In this document: positions 1 through 8,656 of the stretch, piece after piece | How positions within the stretch are numbered: position 1 is the stretch's first letter | Layout: each line of letters starts with the position of its first letter | From: CAZYMF01 sp964648215 | Lineage (GTDB): Bacteria > Desulfobacterota > Binatia > HRBIN30 > JACQVA1 | Length of the DNA stretch: 40,070 nucleotides | Direction of reading: 5' to 3' | NCBI GenBank assembly: GCA_964648215.1 | Contig: CAZYMF010000021.1 | Coordinates: forward strand, 1 to 40,070 | The notes under the pieces: model-generated | Seen by the model: only the letters and a program-made list of their open reading frames with translations | The model's database searches: none | What the model was told of the DNA's origin: nothing | Position numbers and translations under genes: made by a program

Positions 1-2
1 CG

Positions 3-1112
3 GCGGCGACCGCGCGCGACCCGTCCGACGCCGAGTGGCAGGGCTTCTGGCGCGGACACAGCGTCGACAGCGAGATCGCCATGGCCGACTTCTACGGCCT
101 GCGGCACGTCCTGTTGAAGTTCCTGCCGCGGCACGGAACGGTGCTCGAGGCCGGCTGCGGTCTGGGGCGGTACGTGTTCTACTTGCGCGGGCTCGGCATC
201 CGCGCCATCGGTTGCGAGCGGCTGCTGGCCGCGCTCGCCGCCGCGCGCGGTTGGGCGCAGCGGGAGCGGCCGGAGTCTGCTGGCGCCTTCAGCGCCGCCG
301 ACGTCCGCCGGCTGCCGTTCCGCGACGGCAGTCTTGCCGGCTACATCTCCCTCGGCGTGGTCGAGCACTTTCCGGAGGGACCCGAAGGCGCGATGCGCGA
401 GGCCTGGCGCGTGCTGCAGCCGGGCGGGGTGGCGCTGGTCGAGGTGCCCAACGCGCGGGCGCTGGACGGCTACGTCTACCGCGGCCGGCACGCGCTCGCC
501 ACCCTGCTCGGCCGCGCCCGCGCGCGGGAAGAGTCCATGCACGAGGAGCCGCTGGCGCACGGGGATCTGCGGCGGATGATGGAGCGAGCGGGCTTCCTGT
601 CGCTCTTCAGCGGCGCCGTCGATCTCGTCTACCCGGCCTGGTCCCTGGGCGTCTCGGCGTCGTGGTATCCGCTCCTGCATCGGCTGGAGGAGACGGCGCT
701 GGCGCAGCTCGGCGGCCTGGCCGTTGCGGTGGGAATCAAGGCGGGAGCGCGGATGGCGTGCTTCGCCTGCGGCGCCGGGTCTTCCTTGCCGGAGGGATCG
801 CTGGTGCCGTTCTGCCCGAGCTGTCGTTCGGCGCTGCCGCCGGACGTTCTCTCGGCCTACTCGGCCGAGCGCATCGGCCGCGTGCGCTGGCAGCGGCTCG
901 AACGCGATCCCGCGCCGAGCTCGGAGCCGTGCTTCCGCTGCGGCGCGCGATGCGTTCCGGATCGACACTTCGGCGATTGGGGCTTCGCGGTCCCGGCGTG
1001 CGCCGCCTGTCTGCGCCAGCCGGCGGTGAACCTCACCCTGACCGAGCGGGCGCTCAAGCGACGATGGCGGCCCCGCGATGGTCACGCGCCATCGTCCGCG
1101 GAGGCGGCATGA
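3..1112 (+). CDS. SAM-dependent methyltransferase with C-terminal zinc ribbons (5' partial)
   Basis: The reading frame is open to the window edge, and the residues before the first internal Met (codon 81) read as typical methyltransferase N-terminus, so the true start lies upstream. A class I SAM-binding fold is visible: motif I VLEAGCGLGRY, an acidic ADVRRLPFRDGS segment, and LGVVEHFPEG followed by WRVLQPGG, the usual Methyltransf_11-type order. After the catalytic domain, from about base 753, come two CxxC pairs (CFAC, then CPSC) and later CFRC and CAAC, which look like two zinc ribbons. The stop overlaps the start of the next gene by 4 bases. In this polysaccharide cluster it probably methylates a sugar or lipid-linked intermediate, but the substrate is unknown. 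The zinc ribbons are not a usual part of such methyltransferases. Confidence 0.85.
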   Translation, partial: AATARDPSDAEWQGFWRGHSVDSEIAMADFYGLRHVLLKFLPRHGTVLEAGCGLGRYVFYLRGLGIRAIGCERLLAALAAARGWAQRERPESAGAFSAADVRRLPFRDGSLAGYISLGVVEHFPEGPEGAMREAWRVLQPGGVALVEVPNARALDGYVYRGRHALATLLGRARAREESMHEEPLAHGDLRRMMERAGFLSLFSGAVDLVYPAWSLGVSASWYPLLHRLEETALAQLGGLAVAVGIKAGARMACFACGAGSSLPEGSLVPFCPSCRSALPPDVLSAYSAERIGRVRWQRLERDPAPSSEPCFRCGARCVPDRHFGDWGFAVPACAACLRQPAVNLTLTERALKRRWRPRDGHAPSSAEAA

Positions 1113-2617
1113 CGGCCATCGACACGCTGGTGCCGCGGCGGCGCTTGCAGGCGCTGGTCATGGCCGGCGGCGCGCTGCTGGTCGGCGCCGTCGTCGGGCA
1201 CTACCGCACCGGCTCGGCGATCCTCATGCTGCTCGGCATCGTCGTCCTCGCCGGCATCTGCCTCAGCGCCGAGTTTGCCGTCGGCCTGGCCATTCTGGCG
1301 CAGACCAACTTTCTCGGCCTGGTCGACCCCGAGCTCCTCAGCATTCCCGGCCTGTTCAAGATCAGCGATATCGCCTTCGTGCTCCTCTTCGTGCCGCTGA
1401 TCGAGGACCTGGCGACGCGGCGGTTCGAGATCGGCCGCCTGCGCTCCAGCTTCGTGTGGCCGCTGGCGCTGATCATCGGGGTCGCCCTGCTGAACATTCT
1501 GCTGTCCAACCTGCGCGAAGGCGTGCCGCTCAGCCTTGGCTTCCGCATCGGGCGGCGCTACGTGTTCTACGCCGTCTTCTTCGTCGCCTACTATGGGCTG
1601 ACCGAGCCGCGGCGGCTGGAATGGATGATGTGGGGTTGCCGCATCGCGGGGGCGATCTCGGCGCTGGTCCTGATGGGAGTGTTCTTCACCGGGTCGACCT
1701 GGCTGTCGGGCGGCATGGTGACGGGCGAGTACCCGATGGCGTCGATGTTCACCCGGCCGTACTCGCCCGCCTATCCGCTGATCATCCTGGCCTTCTTCGA
1801 TGCGTTGTCGCGCACGCTGACCAACCGCGGCGGCACTCACTGGTTCACGGTCGGCGTGTTGGGCGTTACGGCCGGCGGTATCATGGTCGATCTGTCGCGC
1901 AACGGCTGGATGGCCGTGATCGCCGGCTCGGCCTGCCTTTGGTGGGCGCTGCGGCGCGGCGGGTCATTCCCGCGCTGGCGCGCCGCGCGCCTGGCGTTGG
2001 GCGCAGCCGTGGCGCTGGCCGTGCTGGCGCTGTTCGCGGGGCAGGTCACCGATCACGATCTCGGCGATGTCCTGCGCGTGTTCGGCGATCGCTTCTCGTC
2101 CACGTTTGCCGACTTCGGCGGGATACGCGGAACCTTCGGCCAGCGGGTCGACATCCTGACCACACGCGTAGATCTCATGGCCCAGGAGCCGACGACCTTC
2201 ATCTCCGGCCTCGGCTTTGCCACGACGCAGGTGCGCGCCATCGATCTGGCGCTGGTCGGCGAGGTTGGCATGGGTGAATTCACCCTCCTCGGCGGCGAGA
2301 ACGGCTTCGCCACGATCCTGGCCGAGCTCGGCGTCCTCGGGCTCATCGGCGTTGCCTGGTTCAGCTGGCTGGTGATCAAACGCGGCCTGTGGCTGGCAAC
2401 GCGCGCCCGCGATCGGGGTGGGCGAACGCTTGGACCGGCACTGGCCGCCTGCCAGATCTCGTTCGTGGTGCAGTTCCTCAGTCTGAGCTCGCTGTCATTC
2501 GCCTATGCGCCGTACGTGATGGTCTCGGCGTTGCTGATGGCGATGATCGAGCGCCAGTATCATTTTTCGCAGGCGGCGCTGCGCGCGGCGCGGCCGGCGC
2601 CTGCTCAATCGGCATGA
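1109..2617 (+). CDS. O-antigen ligase/polymerase-like multispanning membrane protein
   Basis: This 502-residue, very hydrophobic protein has roughly ten to twelve predicted membrane segments and a large soluble loop in its second half. That layout, with the segment VDLSRNGWMAV (the Ser-Arg-containing motif common in Wzy_C proteins), is typical of the O-antigen ligase/polymerase family that joins polysaccharide repeat units or attaches glycans at the outer face of the inner membrane. The ATG at 1109 was chosen because GGAGG lies just upstream (1100-1104) and it gives an ATGA overlap with the methyltransferase stop. The same frame stays open back to base 35, but that part is a shadow of the methyltransferase gene. 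The next gene also starts by ATGA overlap. Polymerase and ligase roles cannot be separated from sequence. Confidence 0.8.
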   Translation: MTAIDTLVPRRRLQALVMAGGALLVGAVVGHYRTGSAILMLLGIVVLAGICLSAEFAVGLAILAQTNFLGLVDPELLSIPGLFKISDIAFVLLFVPLIEDLATRRFEIGRLRSSFVWPLALIIGVALLNILLSNLREGVPLSLGFRIGRRYVFYAVFFVAYYGLTEPRRLEWMMWGCRIAGAISALVLMGVFFTGSTWLSGGMVTGEYPMASMFTRPYSPAYPLIILAFFDALSRTLTNRGGTHWFTVGVLGVTAGGIMVDLSRNGWMAVIAGSACLWWALRRGGSFPRWRAARLALGAAVALAVLALFAGQVTDHDLGDVLRVFGDRFSSTFADFGGIRGTFGQRVDILTTRVDLMAQEPTTFISGLGFATTQVRAIDLALVGEVGMGEFTLLGGENGFATILAELGVLGLIGVAWFSWLVIKRGLWLATRARDRGGRTLGPALAACQISFVVQFLSLSSLSFAYAPYVMVSALLMAMIERQYHFSQAALRAARPAPAQSA

Positions 2618-3516
2618 GCGAGGAACGTCCCACTCTCTCGGTGTGCATCGTCACCTTCAACTCGGCGGACACCATCGCCGAGTGCCTGCGCTCGGTCGGT
2701 GCGCAACGCGGGGTCACGGTCGAGGCAATCGTCGCCGACAACGCGTCGCAGGACGGCAGCGCCGATTGCGCCGCGGCGTTTCCCTTCTGCCGTGTGATCC
2801 GCAACCCGCGCAACCTCTTCTTTGCGCCGGCGAACAACCTGGCGCTGCGGGCGAGTCGGGGAGAGTACGTCCTCGTGCTCAACCCGGACACCGTCCTCGA
2901 TCCCGACACGGGGTCGGCGATGGTGGCGGCGTTGCGCGCGCAACCCGAGGTGGGGGCGGCCATCTGCACCATCGTCGGCGACGCCGCCGACGGCTCTCCC
3001 GAGGTGCCGCACTGGTGGTGCCGGCGGACCCTGTGGGACCTGCTCGCCTCGTTGCAGCCCTGGCTGTGGTGGCGTGAACGGCGGGCGCCGCCGCCCGCCG
3101 ACCCCGCGGCGGCGGGGGGCGGCGACGTTGACGTCATCTCCGATGCCTGTCTGTTTGCTCCGCGCGCGGTGTTGGCGGCCATCGGCTGGTACGATGAACG
3201 TTTGCGGCTGTACTTCACGGAGGACGATCTCTGCCACCGTGTCTGGAAGGCCGGGTGGCGGGTCCGTCATCTGCCCGTCACGAGGGTGCGCCACCATGGC
3301 TCCACCAGCACCCGCAAGGTGCCGCGCCTGTGGCTGCGGTGGCTGACGGTGAAGGATTCGTTGACGTACACGCGTCAGTATCTCGGCCCGGGGGCGTTTG
3401 CCGTGCTAGCATTGGCCAGCGCGCTCGACCTCGCCCTGGTCGCCGTCATCCGCGGCGGCAAGTGGGTTGCACGGCGCGCGCAGCGCGCTGCGGGCGTGCC
3501 CGATGCCAGTATCTGA
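2614..3516 (+). CDS. Glycosyltransferase family 2
   Basis: The 300-residue protein begins with SVCIVTFNSADTI, the nucleotide-binding start of GT-A family 2 enzymes. It continues with ADNASQDGS, NPRNLFFAPANN and LNPDTVLDP (the acidic metal-binding region), and later FTEDDLCHRV, where the catalytic acid usually sits. This order matches rhamnosyltransferase-like inverting enzymes that use an NDP-sugar. A hydrophobic stretch near the C-terminus (LALASALDLALVAV) may anchor it to the inner membrane. The ATG at 2614 overlaps the previous stop (ATGA). It probably adds one sugar of the repeat unit; donor and acceptor cannot be read from the sequence. Confidence 0.88.
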   Translation: MSEERPTLSVCIVTFNSADTIAECLRSVGAQRGVTVEAIVADNASQDGSADCAAAFPFCRVIRNPRNLFFAPANNLALRASRGEYVLVLNPDTVLDPDTGSAMVAALRAQPEVGAAICTIVGDAADGSPEVPHWWCRRTLWDLLASLQPWLWWRERRAPPPADPAAAGGGDVDVISDACLFAPRAVLAAIGWYDERLRLYFTEDDLCHRVWKAGWRVRHLPVTRVRHHGSTSTRKVPRLWLRWLTVKDSLTYTRQYLGPGAFAVLALASALDLALVAVIRGGKWVARRAQRAAGVPDASI

Positions 3517-4624
3517 CTCGCCGCCTCGACGGATCCTGTTTCTCGCCTGGCAGGGCGGGCGCGCGGGTATCGAACGCCACCTCGCCACCTTGATCGGCGC
3601 CTTGCCGCCGCGCTTCGACAAGACCGTGGTGTTTCTCTCTCGCGGCGGGCCGATGGCCGAAGAGCTCGCCGGTGCGGGGGTGCCCGTTCACGTGCTCGGG
3701 ATGCGGCGCAGCTACGACCCGCGCGGCGCGCGGCGCCTGCTGCGCCTGGTGCGGGCGGGTGACTTTGCCCTGGTCCACGATCACTCGACGATGGCGGCGG
3801 CCCCCGTGCTCGCTCTCGGCCTGGCGCGCGTGCCCCTGGTGGTGACCGAGCACCTGTCGCTGGCGCAGCGACGACTCGACCAGCGCTTCTGTTATCGGCT
3901 ATTGTCGCCGTTCGTGAGCTGCTTCATCGCCAACTCCGGCGCGACCCGTGACGAGCTGTTGCGGCTGCGGATTGCCGCGGCACGGGTGCGGGTGATCTAC
4001 CACGGCTTGGCGCCGTGCCGGCCGGTAACGCGAGCGGCGGCACGCGCGCTGTTGAACGGCGGGAGCCAGGCGAGCGAGGCGCCGTTGGTGGGATTCGTCG
4101 GCCGGCTGGAGCCGGAGAAGGGCGGGCGTACCTTCGTGCGCGTGGCGGCCGCGGTGGCGGCGGCGCTGCCCGCGGCCCGCTTCGTGATCATCGGGGACGG
4201 CTCGGAGCGCCACGCGCTCGCGGCGGACGTGATCGCGGCCGGCCTGTCGGATCGCCTGCGGATGGTGGGCGAGGTCCGCGAGATCGAGAAGCTCTACCCC
4301 GCTCTCGACGTCCTGGTCTCGACGTCGCGGCGGGAGACCTTCGGCCTGGGGCTACTGGAGGCGATGGCGGCGGGAGTGGCCGTGGCGGCCTTCCGCGTCG
4401 GCGGCGTGGGCGAGCTGGTCGATGCCGGGGCGGGCGTGACGGTGAGCCCGGGGGACGTCGCGGCATTGGTCGCCGCCGTGGTCTCGCTGCTGCGCGAGCC
4501 GGAACGGCGGGCGGCTCTCGGGGAGCGGGCGCGACAAAGGGCCACGGCTCGCTTCGGTGTCGCGCGCATGGCGGCCGAGGTGGCGCATGTGTACGACGAG
4601 GCGCTGTCGACGAAGGCGGAATGA
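3503..4624 (+). CDS. Glycosyltransferase family 4 (GT-B fold)
   Basis: The 373-residue protein has the two Rossmann-like halves of GT-B enzymes. The N-terminal half starts ILFLAWQGGRAGIERH, and the C-terminal half has GFVGRLEPEKGG followed by RETFGLGLLEAMAAG, which carries the E-x7-E donor-site motif of retaining family 4 enzymes, and then a GELVDAG segment. The first Met in the open frame is at 3467, but the ATG at 3503 is preferred because it starts right before the recognisable N-terminus and overlaps the preceding gene by only 14 bases. It probably extends the repeat unit on the cytoplasmic side. After it comes the first real break in the cluster (93 bases). Confidence 0.88.
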   Translation: MPVSDSPPRRILFLAWQGGRAGIERHLATLIGALPPRFDKTVVFLSRGGPMAEELAGAGVPVHVLGMRRSYDPRGARRLLRLVRAGDFALVHDHSTMAAAPVLALGLARVPLVVTEHLSLAQRRLDQRFCYRLLSPFVSCFIANSGATRDELLRLRIAAARVRVIYHGLAPCRPVTRAAARALLNGGSQASEAPLVGFVGRLEPEKGGRTFVRVAAAVAAALPAARFVIIGDGSERHALAADVIAAGLSDRLRMVGEVREIEKLYPALDVLVSTSRRETFGLGLLEAMAAGVAVAAFRVGGVGELVDAGAGVTVSPGDVAALVAAVVSLLREPERRAALGERARQRATARFGVARMAAEVAHVYDEALSTKAE

Positions 4625-4638
4625 AGAACGGGAGACCC

Positions 4639-4659
4639 GAAACCGGAAACCGGAAACCG
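4639..4659 (+). repeat. Three tandem copies of the heptamer GAAACCG
   Basis: In the 93-base gap after the family 4 glycosyltransferase the heptamer GAAACCG is repeated three times without a mismatch. A perfect 12-base palindrome, GCTGAGCTCAGC, follows at 4666-4677. No T-tract follows, so this is not a standard intrinsic terminator. The repeat is AT-richer than its surroundings and could be a small intergenic repeat or a replication-slippage site. Confidence 0.7.
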
Positions 4660-4717
4660 ATCGTCGCTGAGCTCAGCTCGTTGCGGGCCCTCTGCGGATC
4701 ATCCGAGAACAGGTGCT

Positions 4718-5716
4718 GTGAGAGTTCTGGTCATTGGCGGCTCCCGTAGTCGGGAGGAGAGCGGCTTCGATCCCTGGCTGCGGTCGCAGATCGCGTCGCT
4801 GCGCCGCGCGGGGATTACGGTCGACTCGTTCGTCGTCTACCGGGCCGAACGAGGCAAGTACGCGCGCGCGATCTTCCGCCTGCGCGCGTTGCTGGCGCGA
4901 ACCCGCTACGACATCGTCCACGCGCACTACGGTTATTCCGGCATCGTCGCCGCGACGCAGTCGCGCTGCCCGTCCATGGTCACCTTTCATGGCGACGACC
5001 TGCTCGGCACACCGGACGAGAACGGGCAGGCGACGGCGTGGAGCCGCCTGTGGGTGCAGATCCACCGGCGCATGGCCCTTCACGTCGATGCCGTCATCAC
5101 CGTCTCCGCGGAAATGGCGCGGCTGCTCGATCGCCCCGACGTGCACGTTATCCCGTGCGGCGTCGACACCGAGCTGTTCGTGCCGCGCGACCGTGACGAG
5201 GCCCGGGCGCGTCTCGGCTGGGACCGCCAGAAGCGCTACGTTTTCTTTGCCGCCAACCCGGCGTTCCCGCTCAAGTGCTTTCCCGTGGCGCGAGACGCCG
5301 TCGAGATGTTGCGGCGCACGTGCGGCTCTCCCATCGAGCTGGTGTGCGCCCACTCGCAGCCGCGGGAGGTGGTTCCGCACGAGGAGATGCCCTGGTACAT
5401 GGCGGCCGCCGATGCCCTCGTGGTCACCGCCTACTGGGAGGGCGGCCCGATGGTGGTGAAGGAGGCCTTGGCCTGCAACCTGCCGATCGTCTCCGTCGAC
5501 GTCGGCGACGTACGCCAGGTGATCGGCGAGACGCGCGACTGCCACATCGTCGAACGTGAGCCGGCGGCGGTGGCGGCGGCTCTCGCGGCGGTGCTCGATC
5601 CGCCGCGCCGCACCGACGGCCGCGCCCGCGCCGAGGCGATCTCCTCGCCCCGCATCGCCGAACGACTCATCGCCGTCTACCGCTCCGTGGCCTCCACCGC
5701 GGCGGGACGGGGCTGA
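4718..5716 (+). CDS. Glycosyltransferase, GT-B fold (family 4-like)
   Basis: The 332-residue protein begins MRVLVIGGSRSREESGF and contains DIVHAHYGYSG, TFHGDDLLG, AVITVSAEMARLL and VIPCGVDTELF, the usual order of acceptor-side motifs in GT-B enzymes. The segment YWEGGPMVVKEALACNLP carries the E-x7-E donor motif. The start is a GTG at 4718, because no ATG fits the beginning of the fold. The upstream AGGTG is only a weak ribosome binding site, consistent with a fresh start after the preceding 93-base gap. The gene ends 2 bases before the amidotransferase. It probably adds a sugar to the same polymer. Confidence 0.85.
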   Translation: MRVLVIGGSRSREESGFDPWLRSQIASLRRAGITVDSFVVYRAERGKYARAIFRLRALLARTRYDIVHAHYGYSGIVAATQSRCPSMVTFHGDDLLGTPDENGQATAWSRLWVQIHRRMALHVDAVITVSAEMARLLDRPDVHVIPCGVDTELFVPRDRDEARARLGWDRQKRYVFFAANPAFPLKCFPVARDAVEMLRRTCGSPIELVCAHSQPREVVPHEEMPWYMAAADALVVTAYWEGGPMVVKEALACNLPIVSVDVGDVRQVIGETRDCHIVEREPAAVAAALAAVLDPPRRTDGRARAEAISSPRIAERLIAVYRSVASTAAGRG

Positions 5717-5718
5717 TC

Positions 5719-7611
5719 ATGTGCGGTATCGCCGGCGTGTTCGCCTTCGGCGACGCCCCCGCGCCGGACCTCGGTGTGCTCCGGCGCATGACCGCGATGC
5801 TGGTGCATCGCGGCCCGGACGACGAGGGTCACCACGTGCGTGGCCCGGTGGCCCTCGGGCATCGCCGTCTCAGTATCATCGACCCGGCCGGCGGCCATCA
5901 GCCGATGAGCAACGAGAGTGACACGGTGTGGCTGGTGTGCAACGGCGAGATCTACAACTTTCGCGAGCTGCGCCGCGAGCTCGAAGCCCACGGCCATCGT
6001 CTACGCAGCGGCAGCGACAACGAGGTGATCGTCCACGCCTACGAGCAGTGGGGCGATGACTGCGTGCGACGCCTCAACGGCATGTTCGCCTTCGCGCTGT
6101 GGGACGAGCCGCGGCGGCGATTGCTGCTGGCCCGCGATCATTTCGGCGTCAAGCCGCTCTACTTCTTCGCCGACGCGGCGGCGGTCGTGTTCGCCTCGGA
6201 GATCAAGGGAGTGCTCGCCTCGGGGCGAGTGGCTCCGGCCGTCGACCCGGCTGCGTTGCAGCTCTTCCTGCACTATCGCTTCGTGCCGTCGCCGCAGACT
6301 CTGCTGCGCGGCGTCGAGCGCGTGGCGCCGGGACATCGCGTCGTCTGTGACGCCGGCGGCATCCGCCGCGAGCGCTATTTTGCGCCGGTGCCGTCGCTGC
6401 GCCACGACGTCGGCGAGGGCGACTGCGTGCGCGAGCTGCGCCAGCGCCTGGAGACGGCGGTCGAGCGTCAGCTGGTCAGCGACGTGCCGGTGGGAGCGTT
6501 CCTCAGCGGCGGCGTCGACTCTTCGGCGATCGCCGTCCTCATGGCGCGCCGGCAGGCGCGTCTGAGCACCTTCTGCGTCGGTTTCGCCGCGGGCGAGCCG
6601 CTGAGCGAGCTGGACGCGGCGCGCGAGGTGGCCGCCTGGCTCGGCACCGATCACCACGAGGTCGCCGTCTCGGCGCGCCAGTTCGCCGACGAGCTGCCGG
6701 CGTGCCTGTGGCATCTCGAGGAGCCGACGACGACGACCTCGATCGTGCCGCTGTTCGTGCTGGCACGGCTGACCGGACGCCTGGTGAAGGTGGTGCTGAC
6801 GGGACAGGGCGCCGACGAGCCTCTCGGCGGTTACCACCGCTATCTCGGTGAACGCTACGGCGCCTGGTATCGCCGGCTTCCCCACCTGCTGCGTGCCGGC
6901 GTGGTGACTCCCCTGGTCGAGGCGCTGCCCGGCCAGGAGCGGCTCAAGCGCGCGGTTCGCTCGCTCGGCAACGGGGACGACGCCACGCGCTTCCTCGCCC
7001 TGTACGCCCTGCTGACCGAGGCGGCGCTGGATCGGCTGCTGGTCGGCCGCAGGCGGCTGTCGCTGGAGGAGCTGCTGGCGCCGGTCGAGCGCTGGCGCGG
7101 CGGCGTGCGACATCTCGAGCCGCTGTCGCAGTTGATGTACATCGACGCCCGCCTGTCGCTGGCGGACGATCTCCTTCTCTACGGCGACAAGATGACGATG
7201 GCCTGGTCGCTCGAGGCGCGCGTGCCGTTCCTCGATCTCGACCTGATGGACCTGGCCGAGAGCCTGCCCGCGGCGATGAAGCTCAAAGGCATGGAGCGCA
7301 AGCACATCCACAAGCGCGCGGTGTCGGCGTGGTTGCCGCCGGACGTGGTGCGCCGCCGCAAGATGGGCTTCGGCGTGCCGACGGCGCGCTGGTTCCGCGA
7401 GGAGCTGCGCGACTTCGTGCACGACACGGTGTTCGCCGCCGACGCCGCCTGGCGCGATCACTTCAGCCCCGACGGCGTTGCCGCGATCGTCGCGGCGCAC
7501 GCGAGCGGACGGGAGAATCACGAGCGGCAGATCTTCGCCCTCCTCACCTTCGAGCTCTGGCAGCGCGAGCTGGTGGGCAATCGCGGACAGGGCTGGAGCC
7601 CGTCACGCTGA
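5719..7611 (+). CDS. asnB: Asparagine synthase (glutamine-hydrolysing)-type amidotransferase
   Basis: The 630-residue protein starts MCGIAGVF, so Cys2 becomes the N-terminal nucleophile of a class II glutamine amidotransferase domain (also HRGPDDEG, LGHRRLSIID, CNGEIYN). The synthetase half has the ATP pyrophosphatase loop SGGVDSS at residues 263-268, followed by GQGADEPLGGY and the later SLEARVPFLD segment. Length and order match AsnB-family proteins found in exosortase-linked exopolysaccharide clusters. There they are thought to amidate a uronic acid or another carboxylate rather than make free asparagine. It is flanked within 2-4 bases by a glycosyltransferase and a FemAB-like gene, which favours the polysaccharide role. 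Plain asparagine synthesis cannot be excluded. Confidence 0.92.
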   Translation: MCGIAGVFAFGDAPAPDLGVLRRMTAMLVHRGPDDEGHHVRGPVALGHRRLSIIDPAGGHQPMSNESDTVWLVCNGEIYNFRELRRELEAHGHRLRSGSDNEVIVHAYEQWGDDCVRRLNGMFAFALWDEPRRRLLLARDHFGVKPLYFFADAAAVVFASEIKGVLASGRVAPAVDPAALQLFLHYRFVPSPQTLLRGVERVAPGHRVVCDAGGIRRERYFAPVPSLRHDVGEGDCVRELRQRLETAVERQLVSDVPVGAFLSGGVDSSAIAVLMARRQARLSTFCVGFAAGEPLSELDAAREVAAWLGTDHHEVAVSARQFADELPACLWHLEEPTTTTSIVPLFVLARLTGRLVKVVLTGQGADEPLGGYHRYLGERYGAWYRRLPHLLRAGVVTPLVEALPGQERLKRAVRSLGNGDDATRFLALYALLTEAALDRLLVGRRRLSLEELLAPVERWRGGVRHLEPLSQLMYIDARLSLADDLLLYGDKMTMAWSLEARVPFLDLDLMDLAESLPAAMKLKGMERKHIHKRAVSAWLPPDVVRRRKMGFGVPTARWFREELRDFVHDTVFAADAAWRDHFSPDGVAAIVAAHASGRENHERQIFALLTFELWQRELVGNRGQGWSPSR

Positions 7612-7615
7612 CTGT

Positions 7616-8656
7616 ATGATTCGCGTCGAGGCGATCGATCCGCTCGCGGACCCGCGCTGGGCCGCCATCGCGGCGCAGCCGCAGGCGTCGCTCTACCACT
7701 CGGTGGCCTGGGCGCGGGTGCTGGCGAGCACCTACGGCTTCCGGCCGCACTACTACGTTGCCCTCGTCGAGGGTCGGCCGGCAGGCGGGCTGCCGCTGTT
7801 CGAGGTGAGCGGCCCGTGGAGCGGTCGCCGGGCGATCTCCTTGCCCTTCGCCGATGTCGGCGGCCCCGTCGGCGAGCCCGGCGCCGTGCTGCCCTTGCTC
7901 GAAACGGCGATCGGCGAGGCCGGAGCGCGCGGCTGGCGGACGGTGGAGATTCGCGGCGGCGTGTTCTCCACGCCGCGGCTGCCCCTCGCCGAGGCCGAGC
8001 ACAACGACCTCTACCTCGTGCCTCTGGATCGCCCGCTGGGTGACGTCGTGCGCGGCTTCTCCGACTCGGTGCGCTGGGGCCGAAAACGCGCGTTGCGCGA
8101 AGGCGTCGGCGCCGAGCGCTCGGAGACCATCGCGGGGCTGCGCGAGTTCTATCGCCTGCATCAGCTCACCCGCCGCCGCCTCGGAGTGCCGGTGCAGCCC
8201 TGGCGGTTCTTCCGGCACCTGTGGCAGGAGCTGATGACCAGCGGCGACGGCTTCTGCGTGCACGCGCGGCACTCCGGCCGGACCATTGCCAGCGCCGTCT
8301 TCCTGCGTCACGGGGATCGCCTCTACTACAAGTTCAGCGCCACCGATCCCGCCGCGCTGGCGTTGCAGCCGAACAGCTTGGTGCTGTGGGAGGCCATCGA
8401 GTGGGCGCACGGGCAGGGGCTGGGCGCGGTCGATCTCGGCAAGACGGTGCGGGAGAACACCGGGCTGGCGCGCTTCAAACGGAGCTGGGGAGCGGTCTCC
8501 GCACCGCTGCGATACTACTATTTCCCGCAGGTGGCCGGGCTCGGCGCCGCGGCCGAGGACAGCCCGCGGCTGCGCGCCGCTCGTGCTCTGTGGCGGCGCC
8601 TGCCGTTGCCGGTCGCCCGCGTGGTCGGCGGCTTGCTCTACCGGGCCCTGGCATGA
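7616..8656 (+). CDS. FemAB-like acyl/aminoacyl transferase (double GNAT fold)
   Basis: The 346-residue protein shows the FemAB pattern. The N-terminal GNAT-like half has LYHSVAWARVLASTYG and a 'GGLPLFEV' strand. The second half holds SDSVRWGRKRALREG, a YRLHQLTRRRLGVP helix, and the C-terminal block LYYKFSATDPAAL with GAVDLGKT and LARFKRSWG. This arrangement is typical of FemAB-related proteins accompanying exosortase/PEP-CTERM polysaccharide loci. They are proposed to transfer an amino acid or acyl group onto a sugar. The ATG at 7616 lies 4 bases after asnB, and the stop overlaps the next start (ATGA). The pairing with an AsnB protein suggests both decorate the same residue. Confidence 0.85.
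   Translation: MIRVEAIDPLADPRWAAIAAQPQASLYHSVAWARVLASTYGFRPHYYVALVEGRPAGGLPLFEVSGPWSGRRAISLPFADVGGPVGEPGAVLPLLETAIGEAGARGWRTVEIRGGVFSTPRLPLAEAEHNDLYLVPLDRPLGDVVRGFSDSVRWGRKRALREGVGAERSETIAGLREFYRLHQLTRRRLGVPVQPWRFFRHLWQELMTSGDGFCVHARHSGRTIASAVFLRHGDRLYYKFSATDPAALALQPNSLVLWEAIEWAHGQGLGAVDLGKTVRENTGLARFKRSWGAVSAPLRYYYFPQVAGLGAAAEDSPRLRAARALWRRLPLPVARVVGGLLYRALA

Noticed and set aside
35..1108. Long open frame upstream of the O-antigen ligase-like gene
   Set aside because: It lies inside the methyltransferase gene in another frame. Its Arg/Ala/Gly-rich product is a GC-codon shadow, and a ribosome binding site marks the real start at 1109.
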